From contig OX621166.1 in the NCBI GenBank assembly GCA_951640195.1, positions 1,170,501 to 1,234,500 of the forward strand: a stretch of 64,000 nt of DNA. The letters are read 5' to 3'. This document shows, piece by piece, positions 38,933 through 48,696 of the stretch. Made by a program: the position numbers and the translations under genes. The notes under the pieces were generated by a model. That model searched no databases. It was not told the origin of the DNA and saw nothing but the letters and a program-made list of their open reading frames with translations. Every line of letters starts with the position of its first letter. Within the stretch, counting starts at the first letter, position 1. The DNA comes from Porpolomopsis calyptriformis. Lineage: Eukaryota; Basidiomycota; Agaricomycetes; Agaricales; Hygrophoraceae.

Positions 38933-41900
38933 ATGGCATCTTCTGTTGACCACAATCTTCCCATTCAGGCTTCCAAAAGCTTCGGAAATTTCGATTTGAT
39001 CAGGCGCGTCAAGTTGGACTTTACAGATGTGGCGATCTCGAAATGGAGAAGCCGAGTTACTGGCTTAAATGTTGTTCATCTTGACTATGATGGTAATGTC
39101 GAGCCATTTGAGTGGTGACGTGTCCCTTGACCGATGTGCCCATGATAGCCCCGATTTTGAATGGATATTTTCTTGCTGCAACCGAAAGTGCGCTCTCGCA
39201 ATCTGTTCATGATTCAGGCGATTAACCTTCCGTGAAAGTCTTTAATGACAGCGGTTGTCCCCATACGCTAGAGCAGTTAGTTCTGTTCCTTCCGCATCTT
39301 TTATAGGATCAGTCTGTCTTAGAGCTTCACAGTTTGGTCTTCATGGGATCCCAAAGGTATCCATACAAGGGCATTCTCGATCATCTCGCAAACCGTGGTT
39401 TTTCAAATGGCACTAATGCATCGACTGACACGGACTCCACCATATATACCGTCTCCACCGCTGGGGAACAAGGTTTTCTTCAAATCCTACCAATATACTT
39501 AGACCATATACTTTATCCCACTATCACCAAAGCTGCTTTTGTGACAGAAGTTCGCTTTTTGCAATCTGTAATGATCTCATTCATATCTGAATAACGACTT
39601 CTTAGGTTCATCACATAGACGGCGAGGGTCGTGACTCTGGAGTGGTGTACAGTGAAATGCAAGGACGAGAGAATACCTCCTGGGATTTGATGGCACTCCG
39701 GTAGGTCATTGGGTGATCGGACACAGAGTGATGACGATGACACATTGCGTACTAGCATGCGACGGTTATTGAATCCCCCCGGCAGTGCCTACCGTAGCGA
39801 AACTGGTGGCTTAATGGAAGCTTTACGAGTATTAACCGTCGAGCAAAGTAATGTCCCTCGAGTTTGTCTGTTTTTGTTGTTCCTCAAGCTAGTTCCTTTA
39901 GTCCGCGACTATCACCGGTCTTCCTATGTTCCCCATAACATTTTGCTCGTTGCAGCCGGCCGATTCTCAGCTGGGATTACCTCTCTGCTCTCTGTGGTAC
40001 AAGACAAGGTAGAACCTAACGTGATTGCACGCGGTCAAAATGTTGGACCTCGTCCACCTGGATGGAAACGTCCTTTTGTTGAGACCGCTAGTGCCAACCG
40101 AAAAGCATTTTCTCAGTCACTACAAGAAACGGTGGAGTTTCCAGAACGGGACGAGAGCGTGGGCGAGCTGATCATTTCATTCATTGGCCCGACCCATAAT
40201 CAATATTTGGAACGCAAAGTGGGTGCTTTCCACCCACGCTGACATTTCGAGGCTCACGATATTTCAATGGCAGGCTATTGATATACTTGGCACATATATG
40301 ACCTCTTCGGCAGTGGCACCACTCAATAAGGAATACGTTGAAACTGAATCTCCCCTCTGGTTTGCATCTCTTTCTTTTCACTCATCAGATTGTTTAGCTA
40401 CTTCTTTTAGCACGTACATATTTTTTGCAGAAGAGACCCGTGCCTCATTGGTGGATCTGCCGATTTATATCGGATCCGTTCCTACAGAGCATATGGAACA
40501 GTTCCCTCAGAGGTTAAAAGCAAGTCTCCAACGGATTGTTAAGGACGGCATCGATATGAAACGGATGGCCATGGTCATCAATAGGGATGAAAGACAGGTG
40601 CTAGAGCTCTTTTGGATCATGGCATCGGTAGTGATCGTTGACCGACTCTTTTCTAGTTGCGCAGTAGACTCGAGTCTTCTAAAGGCAATACTTTCTCTGG
40701 CACCATTATCAACGACTTTTTGTATGGCAATGAGGATGGCTCGGAACTTCCTATCGCAACAGATGAGATCAATCTTTATGCCACCTTGAAACAATGGTCA
40801 AATCGCCAATGGACTGACCTTCTGCAAAAGTACGAGTCGTTGTTTATCTTCAAACGGCTAAAGAAAATCATATCTATGGGCAGGTACTTCATCGATCCGC
40901 ACTCTGCCGTTGTCTTCGGGAAACCGTCAGCAACTCTTGCCGGAAAGTTGGATAAAGATGAGATTGCCCGCATCAAAGCTCAAGTAGAACGACTCGGACC
41001 CGAAGGTCTGAAGAAGGCCGAAATAGAGTTACAGGAAGCTAAGGCAGAGCATGAACAGCCCATTCCTACCGAAATCCTCACTTCTTTCCCTGTCCCTGAC
41101 GTCAAAACAATATCTTGGATTCCAGTGCAAAGTTTACAGGAACGTGGACGGAACCGGGATAGTCCCCAGAAGCACTTGGACTCGAGCCTTTCCAATCATG
41201 TCATGACGGATGGACCTTCCCCGCCTTTCTTCGTGCAATACGACCACGTGCAGGTAGGATTCTATTACATTTATAAATGGGTTCTTTGCGTCTTACTGTT
41301 ATTTGTGCATCAGTCTGACTTCGTAACTGTGGAAGTTTTCTTTTCCCTTGCCAATCTTCCTAATTGGCTTCGCCCGTGAGTGCTGTCTTGGCGATTCTTG
41401 GTTATGTCATATCTGATATCCATCAGGTATATTTCGATATATCTTTCTTCCTTCTTTTCTTTACCAGTAACAAGACAGTCGGGGGAAGAATTGACACACG
41501 AAGAGGTGATCAACAGGCTTGACGACGAAACGGTCCAATACGAAACTGGGCTTGGGTTTGGGGGAATCTTCCCCGAGAATTTGCGAATCTCTATCAAAGC
41601 CGAAACAGCGTCCTATAAATCAGCCGTGGCTTGGTTGCGAGATTTAATTTATGGCAGCAAATTCGACGTAGAAAGGTGATTGTCCAGTGCTCTGGGTTGT
41701 GGATGGCAATGAAGCATGTTCCCATAGATTGCAAGTCACAATTGCCAAGATTGTGCAATCCCTTCCGGAGATGAAGAGGGACGGTTCCACCGTACAGTGG
41801 TCTATATGGACTGATGTGTTGTACAGTGAGAAATCGACCTCGCGTGCTGGCGCATTGCTATCGCAAATCGAATTTCTTCCGAAGATCGCCAAGCAACTCC

Positions 41901-43176
41901 ATGAACAGCCTTCCGAAGTTGTATCTGCTTTCGAAGAAATCAGGAAACATTGTGAGCGATTTCTCGAAATTTTGTATCTCGTTGATTAACCTTTATTTCT
42001 AGTGACTGATCCATCGAGTGTTCGTTTTTCAGTGACGGGAAGCATCTTTAGTCTTGACAAGCCGCGGAGCGTTTTGGGACACCATTTTGGCTCTGTATTC
42101 CCCGTAGGTACACTCCACTACTTATCGATGCGGCCAATCCATATTCCTGCGCAGGAGACTGAACTTGCACCGGTGGCGTTGACATCTGACACTCTCAGTG
42201 CCCTAGGCGTAAATCCGACAAAGAAGGTGTGTCCTGTTCTACTTCCGATTTCGAGATTTCTCATTGCAGCCTTCCAGGCTGTTATCACGAGTCTCCCAAC
42301 CATCGAGAGCTCGTATGCTTCTTACACTACTAAGAGCATTCGAGGCTTTGCTCATCCAGAGCTCCCAGTTCTTCGGATAACAAACGAAATCCTGAACGCC
42401 TCGGAAGGTTTCCTCTGGGTATGTTGCAATTCATGATCCAAGCCCCGCATGGCTATAGCCACTTTATCACAGCGGTCTGTTCGGGGACTAGGTTTGGCTT
42501 ACCACGTCTACGTTTCATTGGATGTGGAATCTGGCCTTCTCTCCTTCAACTTATCGAGAGTGAGTCTGGCCTGAAATGAACTGCTTACCTTCAAATACTG
42601 AATGACGAGACAGAGTTCCAATAGTGTACAAGCTTTCCAGGAAGCTGCGGCTGTTGTTAGAGGACTTGCTGATCGTTCAGTAAGTGTTTCTCCTTCGAAT
42701 CTAGACAGTCCACACAAAATTTACGTCGATTATTGCAACAGATAATCCTCGAAGATACAGTATTAGAGGCTGCCAAGAGCAGTATCGTATACGGCGTAGC
42801 TCAGGCTGTCTCCACTTCAAGTCGTGCTGTAAGTGTACCACTTGCAGGATCAGGACGCGCTTCTCTAAGTTCTTGATTTTGACAGGCGTTCACGTCGTTT
42901 ACCAATCAGGCCCTGAAGGGAGTATCCAAGAACTATCACATAGAACTTCTCGAAAAATATCAAGCCGTGACCAAGGAAGATGTTCTCTCTGCGTTACGTA
43001 CCCACTTCCTACCTCTTTTCGACCCAGCCACTTCCGTTGCGGTAGTCGTTACGACACCTTCCAAACTTGATCAGATTGAGGAAGGTTTGAAGAGTGTTGG
43101 ATTTGACATCGAGAAGCGGACGTTGGAGGTCGATGGCGAGGTTGATGGGAGCAGCGAAAGCAGCGGGAGTGAATAG
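38933..43176 (+). CDS. M16 (insulinase family) zinc metallopeptidase
   Basis: A large multi-exon gene. The chosen start is MASSVDHNLPIQASKSFG. The zinc motif HxxEH appears as HTLEHLVFMGS (near 39315), followed by NGTNASTDTDSTIYTVSTAG, a region typical of the eukaryotic cytosolic M16C-like branch that includes yeast YOL098C. The downstream Glu of the active site would be in the HHIDGEGRDSGVVYSEMQGRE segment. The later part is the inactive-half repeat with SVRFSVTG, and the end is acidic and Ser-rich (GEVDGSSESSGSE). An upstream in-frame Met at 38801 would add a basic stretch, so an organellar isoform is possible. Not all splice sites were computed. Confidence 0.87.
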
Positions 43177-43352
43177 ACAGAGTCTGTTCTGGGTAGTTTG
43201 GCCATCTAGAAATCTGACAATTCGTGTAATGCTTCATATATCTGTGACAATGGATATGTGCATGGCATACAATTCAGGATTACATTTATATACAACAATG
43301 AATGGCTCCAATATTCGAGGATTGCCATACGATTCGCAACGAGATTTTCCCC

Positions 43353-43918
43353 CTATTTCTTGGACCACACACCATTGACATTTCCTTCAGTGTCGCGGAA
43401 CGTTCCGAAGAATCCCATGCCACCAGGGATCTCCTTCTTCGTACTAAGAGCGTTACCACATCAGCAATATAAAAAATCAAAGGGACAAAAAAAGCGTACA
43501 CAATGATCTTGCCTCCGGCAGCTTTGATGCTTTTCAGGGCCTCCTCGACCTCCGGGACCTTCATGGTGAGCCTATTCGTGGTCGGGCCGTGGCCTTCAGC
43601 GTCGAGTTCAGGAACGAACATGTGTTCCTTCTTGGTGCGCATGACCCCGCCGCTGAGCTTGGTGTTCGGTTTAGAGAACATGATGTATTCGGGGTCATCC
43701 GTTGAGGGCATGCCGGGTGGGACGGTGAATTCCCAACCAAAGACAGTCTTGTAAAACTCCTGGCAACGTTTGATGTCCGTCGCAGGGAATTCTATCCAGC
43801 AGATGTCTCCCATCTGGATGAAGGGGATCAGCGGAAAAAGAGGGGAGGGGGGGGGAATGGAAATGGGTTTGTTGCGCACCTGGCCGGCATCCTCGCAGGA
43901 CTTGTCAGAGTCGGACAT
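43353..43918 (-). CDS. VOC/glyoxalase-like protein, 147 aa
   Basis: Three exons (43918-43880, 43813-43500, 43443-43353) close in frame. A VOC fold of one module is seen: MGDICWIEFPATDIKRCQEFYKTVFGWEF, quoted only as a location at residues 14-42, then PEYIMFSKPNTKLSGGVM, MKVPEVEEALKSIKAAGG and the end GMGFFGTFRDTEGNVNGVWSK with the typical DTEGN turn. Such proteins bind a metal and act as glyoxalase-like or dioxygenase-like enzymes or as antibiotic binders; the substrate is unknown. Confidence 0.86.
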
Positions 43919-44740
43919 TTCACTTGAGAGCAGATAATGGGATGGTTTTGGGAGAGGAGGTGAAACAATGCACCTGTCTCGCAGTCTGACGCGCTTTTAT
44001 GCGATCAGCCAAGGTTGTGATGTCATCTAGCACGTTCAAGCCGTGAGGCAGCCAAATAAAAACGAACAAAAGTCTCAGGGTGAGTCACATTAATATTCTC
44101 AGGATTTCTCTCGCTGGGCACAAGCGACGTCGAGTCAATGCTTGAAGTGTTCCCAGACCCGTGAGATGGCAGGATGAGAATGACTCACGATGGAGTATCC
44201 AAATCAAGATCATCAGGTGCCAAATTAACCGGGTCAACAATTATGTTATATTCATTTGAAATGGGCTGAAAGGACCGCGAGTGGCATGTCTGACAATTAT
44301 GTCGTCGTTCAATGAGCGACATGAGGCACCTCGTTAACAGCTTGATTGAAGATACCGTTAGTAGTAAGGATTGCCGTGATCGGCTGGCTTCGAGGATTCA
44401 TGTACACAGCGCAGGGTGGATAACTGTCCGAGCCCTTGTAAACAATTTCTCGCTGACTGGCACTTGGCCAGGGTTTGAGTTCCAACACAGTCTCACCAAC
44501 CATTGCTCCTTCCAGTTTTTTACGGTACATTCAAGCTTATTACGAGCAGAATTGTCAAGTTGGCAGCCAGAGACTCCTTATATTTGATGGCAAATATATT
44601 GCTATCGTGTAGGAAAGTCCACCAGTTCCAAGTACTGATATTCTGTGTCTGTTCAGTCCAGGCTCCAATTAAACTTTTGGATGAGGCAAAATACGTCGGA
44701 CCTTGGCCAAGGAAGATGCACTAAAGTCTGGTATGGGTGA
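43919..44740. other. Intergenic region
   Basis: It lies between the promoter of the VOC gene and the 3' end of the RPC5 gene. Nothing was recognised. Confidence 0.35.
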
Positions 44741-45727
44741 CTAGCAAACTCGGGTGTCTTTGAGGAGAGCTGTCAGGTCGGATTTACAATCTAGATTTTC
44801 TTCATTCCGGGAAAACAATGTTTTGAAGGCGAACGCAGACTCTTCAGCCTTGACATACACCAAGTCAGCGACGTATCCGTTTAATATTGTCTGGCAACCA
44901 AAAATAACGTACCCGTTCATCGTAAAATTCTAGGTCTTCCCATCTCTCGTCTTCCTCGGCCCGGAGAATAGACAACATCTCTCTACGGACACTCGATAGA
45001 CCGCCTTGCAATGTCTGCGTAGCCCCCTTCTCGCTCGGTTTACGAGCTGATACTTGAGCCTCTCTCGCTTCTCCTGCTCCGAGTTTTCTCTCTTTTTTAA
45101 ACGTATTATCAAGTGGATGGAGGGAAGGAAGAAGGCTATCTTCCGGATCTGGATCTGAATCCGAGACAACGCCGCCGGCTCGGAAGTGCTTTCGCGCGAG
45201 GGCGTCCAGATAGGTCAGTGTGGGTCGTAATTGCTGGATTTCTGTGATTGGGTGTAAATGTAGCCTTCCTGAGTGGAAATAAACATTAAAAGCTCTCTTG
45301 TATTCGGAAAAATCAGCTCACCGTCACGAACAACACCCAGCATGTAAACCCCTTTCTGTGGAATCCTCTCACTTCTCATCCTCACCTCTCCCAACCCGGA
45401 TTCATCTTCACCAGCGATACCGTCGTCTCGCTGCTTTCCTTTGCTGGTCATACGCTCCTGATTCTTTTCCCGATCGTCTTCCGCAAGCGCAACTCCAAAT
45501 TCTTTCTCCTTCGCACGGTTCCACACCTCCGGTCGGGTATCTACGGGTACATGTATCTCGACCCTAGCAACCTTGGGCTTGGCTCGCGCAGTGATTCGTT
45601 TACAGCTTAGAGAAGAGGAAGGGGGGATTTGAAGAGGCCGAGTGAGCACTGGAAATTGGTGGATTTGGACATTCGGAGAAAGTGCATTGGAAAAATGAAT
45701 GGGCAACAGACCGACGAGCTGATCCAT
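44741..45727 (-). CDS. RPC37: RNA polymerase III subunit Rpc37/RPC5, 289 aa
   Basis: A subunit of the Rpc37-Rpc53 subcomplex of RNA polymerase III, needed for initiation and termination. Exons 45727-45322, 45268-44913 and 44848-44741 close in frame. Family blocks: GLLPIHFSNALSPNVQIHQFPVLTRPLQIPPS (location only, residues 5-36), a basic RITARAKPKVARVEIHVPVDTR, EVRMRSERIPQKGVYMLGVVRDG, and LHLHPITEIQQLRPTLTYLD. A C-terminal segment follows (AEESAFAFKTLFSRNEEN). The Met at 45725-45727 was chosen as the first ATG; relatives have a few more N-terminal residues, so a short upstream exon is not excluded. Confidence 0.9.
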
Positions 45728-45771
45728 AGACGTTACGTTATTGTAACGTGTCACGCATCCCAACCCCAGTG

Positions 45772-46621
45772 ATGAATCAGTTCAACGTAGATAACTCGAC
45801 CGTAAACTTCGTTGGAGGCAATCAGACCAACGTGACGCATATCGTGAACCAAACCCCCTGTCCTTCTCCGCCGCTGACATCTTGGCAAGAAAGGATCATC
45901 AATACACTCTCAACCTGCCACCAAATTGAAGCGAAGGAAGAGCGGCGCGATGCACGCTGCAACGCCAATGCCCATTTGCAGGCTACTCTCTCCACACTCG
46001 ATGGAATTTCAGGCGGCAATCATATCAATAGTCAGATCTCCGAATTCCAGCTTGCTTTACGCAACCTTCAAAAAATCATTGAGAGAATCGATGTGGGTTA
46101 TTATACAACATCCTGCTGTCTGATGTGCGAAATCTGATTTCTCTACACAAGGATGCTGCCATCATCCAGAGAATCGCAGCAGGCATCGAGAATCACAGCA
46201 GGCATCGAGAATCTTTGTATCGTGCTCTCAGACTCGATTTATGAAGGAACGATTTCCGAAGCGATGCTACATCACATCAACCACTTATACATGTATGTCA
46301 ACTCATCGGGTCAATAAATAAACTTATCCCATACAATGTTGCAGTGTGTGGGGTACCCCCATCAACGATCTACTAGAGGTAATCCCATCTGGAATTGCAT
46401 TACGACTATTCTTCAACTACGATGACACGATAGAAGACAATCTCAACCAAATCTTATGTTCCATGCACAATTTTATGGTTGGTCAATTTCTTCTTCTTAC
46501 ATTTGACTACATAATTGATACATTTTTATTTCAGGTTGAAGGCAAACTTGCCATTGAGTTTGCATTGGATGTAAGGCCGATCCCTCACTCAGAGATGTAT
46601 GTCTGCATACTAAATGGGTAG
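45772..46621 (+). pseudogene. Unknown gene with frameshifting 19 bp duplication
   Basis: The ATG at 45772 starts MNQFNVDNSTVNFVGGNQTNVTHI, then a Pro-rich turn and a helical region (QERIINTLSTCHQIEAKEERRD, and FQLALRNLQKIIERID). An intron (46096-46151) leads to DAAIIQRIAAGIEN. Here a 19 bp tandem duplication (46177-46195 and 46196-46214) shifts the frame and gives a TGA a short way on. With one copy the frame would run on through a further intron to VWGTPINDLLEVIPSGIALRLFF and, after another, VEGKLAIEFALDVRPIPHSEM. The N-terminal NxT/GNQ pattern resembles segments at the start of agaric STAND proteins, but I would not assign a function. Start codons of this gene and RPC37 are 44 bases apart. 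Confidence 0.6.
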
Positions 46622-47358
46622 TTACAGGGTGGTAGTCATATTGTCACAACTGTAGTTGCAAGTCTTTTCATTGATCACAAGGCAGGCTTTGGAGCTTAAT
46701 AAATCTAGGAGGATGTAGAAAAAGGTTCTGACAGGAATGTCTTCAAAAAGAGTAATGATCCCTTCAGAGTTAAGTTGGACTTCTATAAAGAAGTTATTCT
46801 GTGAGTTAAATCTGTTTCGTGCCTCTGCTGAGAGTTTAGGGAATATAGGCATGAACAGTTGGCTCAATAGTTCCGAGTTATGTTTCTCTTTTCTTGTTCT
46901 GATGGAAAAGAAGTCTGATGATTCTGATTGCATTCGTGCTACTACAAGTAATCTCACAGGAGGATGAAGTGATGATCCACTTCGCCCTCAGGGTTTATAT
47001 AGTATTTCTAAAATAGGAGTCATTATGAGTCAGCCTCTGCAGCCACCCCATTTTCTATTGTTCACAGCCTCCAATTTAAGGTTTGCCATTGTTCCTAGTC
47101 ATACTGCGTAAGGCTGTGTGGTTCTGATGACTCAACTCTATTGAGCATAGCTTTCCGCAGTACTGGGCTGTGTGGTCTCATGACTAGTTCTTATTGTTCT
47201 TCTGGTCATGAGATCGCTGTTGTTTCTATCTCTTGTCCAGTGTATCGGGTTTCTCTTCTTTGACTGAGGAAGCTCCTTTTGGTCCTTCCTTTGTTCTTGA
47301 ATGTATAAAAGGTGTGGAGTTGTATCCCTATGCTTCAGTTCAATCCTTGTCAATCATC
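46622..47358. other. Intergenic region upstream of the zinc-knuckle gene
   Basis: A TATA box (TATAAAA, 47304-47310) lies about 50 bases before the ATG at 47359. A 111-codon minus-strand ORF (46622-46957) has no recognisable domain and is not called. Confidence 0.4.
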
Positions 47359-47538
47359 ATGACTCCCTTTTATCAAGGTTATTACGTCCGATTCTTCAAG
47401 CAGTCTGGAGTGGTGCACCGCACCGCTCCTGTCTTCCTTGATTGTGATTCTTTCCACTACTACCTTCAGCGCACCCCCTCCAACGCCGACCTCTGCTGGT
47501 CCTCCTTCTGTTGTTTTGCTTGCGGTGGCAAGCATAAG

Positions 47539-47543
47539 GTCAG
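47539..47543. repeat. E2 target site duplication, left
   Basis: GTCAG, repeated at 54227-54231. Five bases, as usual for Ty3/Gypsy integrases. Confidence 0.93.
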
Positions 47544-47913
47544 TGTTATGATTCGGTAGCCGAAGGGTTTTACTTCTCGCGTTGGAGGGGCTGATGAGGA
47601 AATGGAATTCGACTAAAGAGTGGGGGAGCTAACTAGGAATCGAACTTAACCTACTGACTAGAAATCAGGCTTTATATACTAACTACCTGAATCGCCATGA
47701 GTCAGTCGTATGTACGATTACAAAGCGGAATCCGGAATGTGACTAGTGAAGAGTTACAAAAGGAATGTCGGAAACGGAATGTGACTCGTGAAGAGTCGGA
47801 AGGAAGGTACATGTGATCAGTCTCTATGTATAGAATGGTAAAACGGAAGGATAGACGGAACAGAGACTAATCAAGTATGACTAAGAGAAAAAGGAAAAAA
47901 GATGTCCGTGACA
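47544..47913 (-). repeat. E2 3' LTR
   Basis: 370 bp, beginning TGTTATG and ending CCGTGACA on plus. It differs from the 5' LTR by G/A in a CpG (GCCGAAG against GCCAAAG) and T/C (GAGTTAC against GAGTCAC). Confidence 0.95.
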
Positions 47914-47993
47914 TACACCCACACTAAAAGGAATTTCGTCCTGAAATTCGAGGCGGCTTCGAGAGTGTTGAAGGGTGTGGAGGAGGGGAAGGA

Positions 47994-48572
47994 CTAGATT
48001 GAGTCCTTGTTGGAGGCGATGGTCGACAGGGAAATAATGTCGACCGGGGAAATATCGTCGTCATCGGGGATGGTGATGGGGTTCGACGACGAACCGGGGG
48101 GAACGACGAGTGGACCCGGGAAAACAGGGGGAACTGGAGAATCAAGATGGGGAAGTACCTTCGCGACTTCCTCGTACTTTGCCTCCCAGTATTTGGCCTG
48201 CTCTCGCCAGTACTCACTCCCTCTTCTGTTTCCGTCCAAACTCATTCCTTGGTTGTACAATTCTTCGTTTAGTCTTGCAATCTTGTTCTTGTAGTAATCG
48301 ATATCTTTCTGTAGTGACTCGATGATCTGCTCGGGCGGGATGGGTGGAGCGACGATTTCCTCTGGCCATATGGGAAGGTCTCGATTTCGTGCGCGACGGT
48401 TGTGCTGCCAGAGTTGTCCGGCGAGCTCGGCTTCACCGTAAGCGGAGGAGGTGGAAGCGAGCGGAGGGGGAGCGCGACGAGGGGGTTGCCCTCCAGTGGA
48501 CATGCGAGGAGCGCGGGGCGGACGACCACCAGTAGACTTGCGGGCAGTTTGATGCGAGCGTTCGGCGGGCAT
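47994..48572 (-). CDS. E2 ORF3: histone H3 tail-like N-terminus, coiled coil, acidic tail, 192 aa
   Basis: A complete ORF after pol, in the place of env in retroviruses, 124 bases after the pol stop. Residues 8-16, QTARKSTGG, equal histone H3 residues 5-13, so Lys12 sits at the place of H3 Lys9 and Ser13 at Ser10. RPPR (17-20) mirrors KAPR of H3, and a second imperfect copy, RMSTGGQPPRR, follows at 23-33. After a Pro/Ala linker, residues about 75-140 are helical with heptad Leu/Ile (EQIIESLQKDIDYYKNKIARL, given as location, and YWREQAKYWEAKYEEVAKVL). The C-terminus has an acidic DDDDIS patch. There is no signal peptide or membrane segment, so it is not an env. It must be made from a spliced or internal RNA; no route is visible. 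The H3 match is direct; a role in chromatin is inferred. Confidence 0.85.
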   Translation of the reverse strand: MPAERSHQTARKSTGGRPPRAPRMSTGGQPPRRAPPPLASTSSAYGEAELAGQLWQHNRRARNRDLPIWPEEIVAPPIPPEQIIESLQKDIDYYKNKIARLNEELYNQGMSLDGNRRGSEYWREQAKYWEAKYEEVAKVLPHLDSPVPPVFPGPLVVPPGSSSNPITIPDDDDISPVDIISLSTIASNKDSI

Positions 48573-48696
48573 AGCGAGATTGATTTCTTGAGAATGAAAG
48601 ATGGAGACGAAAGAGATTATAAGGAAGAGTCGGAGTTTGGAAGAGGTGACAAAAGTGAAAATATAAACGAGGGGAGTTGATACCGTGAAAGAGTGA

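Noticed and set aside
46622..46957. Minus-strand ORF of 111 codons.
   Set aside because: No domain, no similarity I can name, AT-rich composition.
47914..48572. ORF3 as an envelope gene.
   Set aside because: No signal peptide, membrane segment or Cys-rich region; only its position resembles env.
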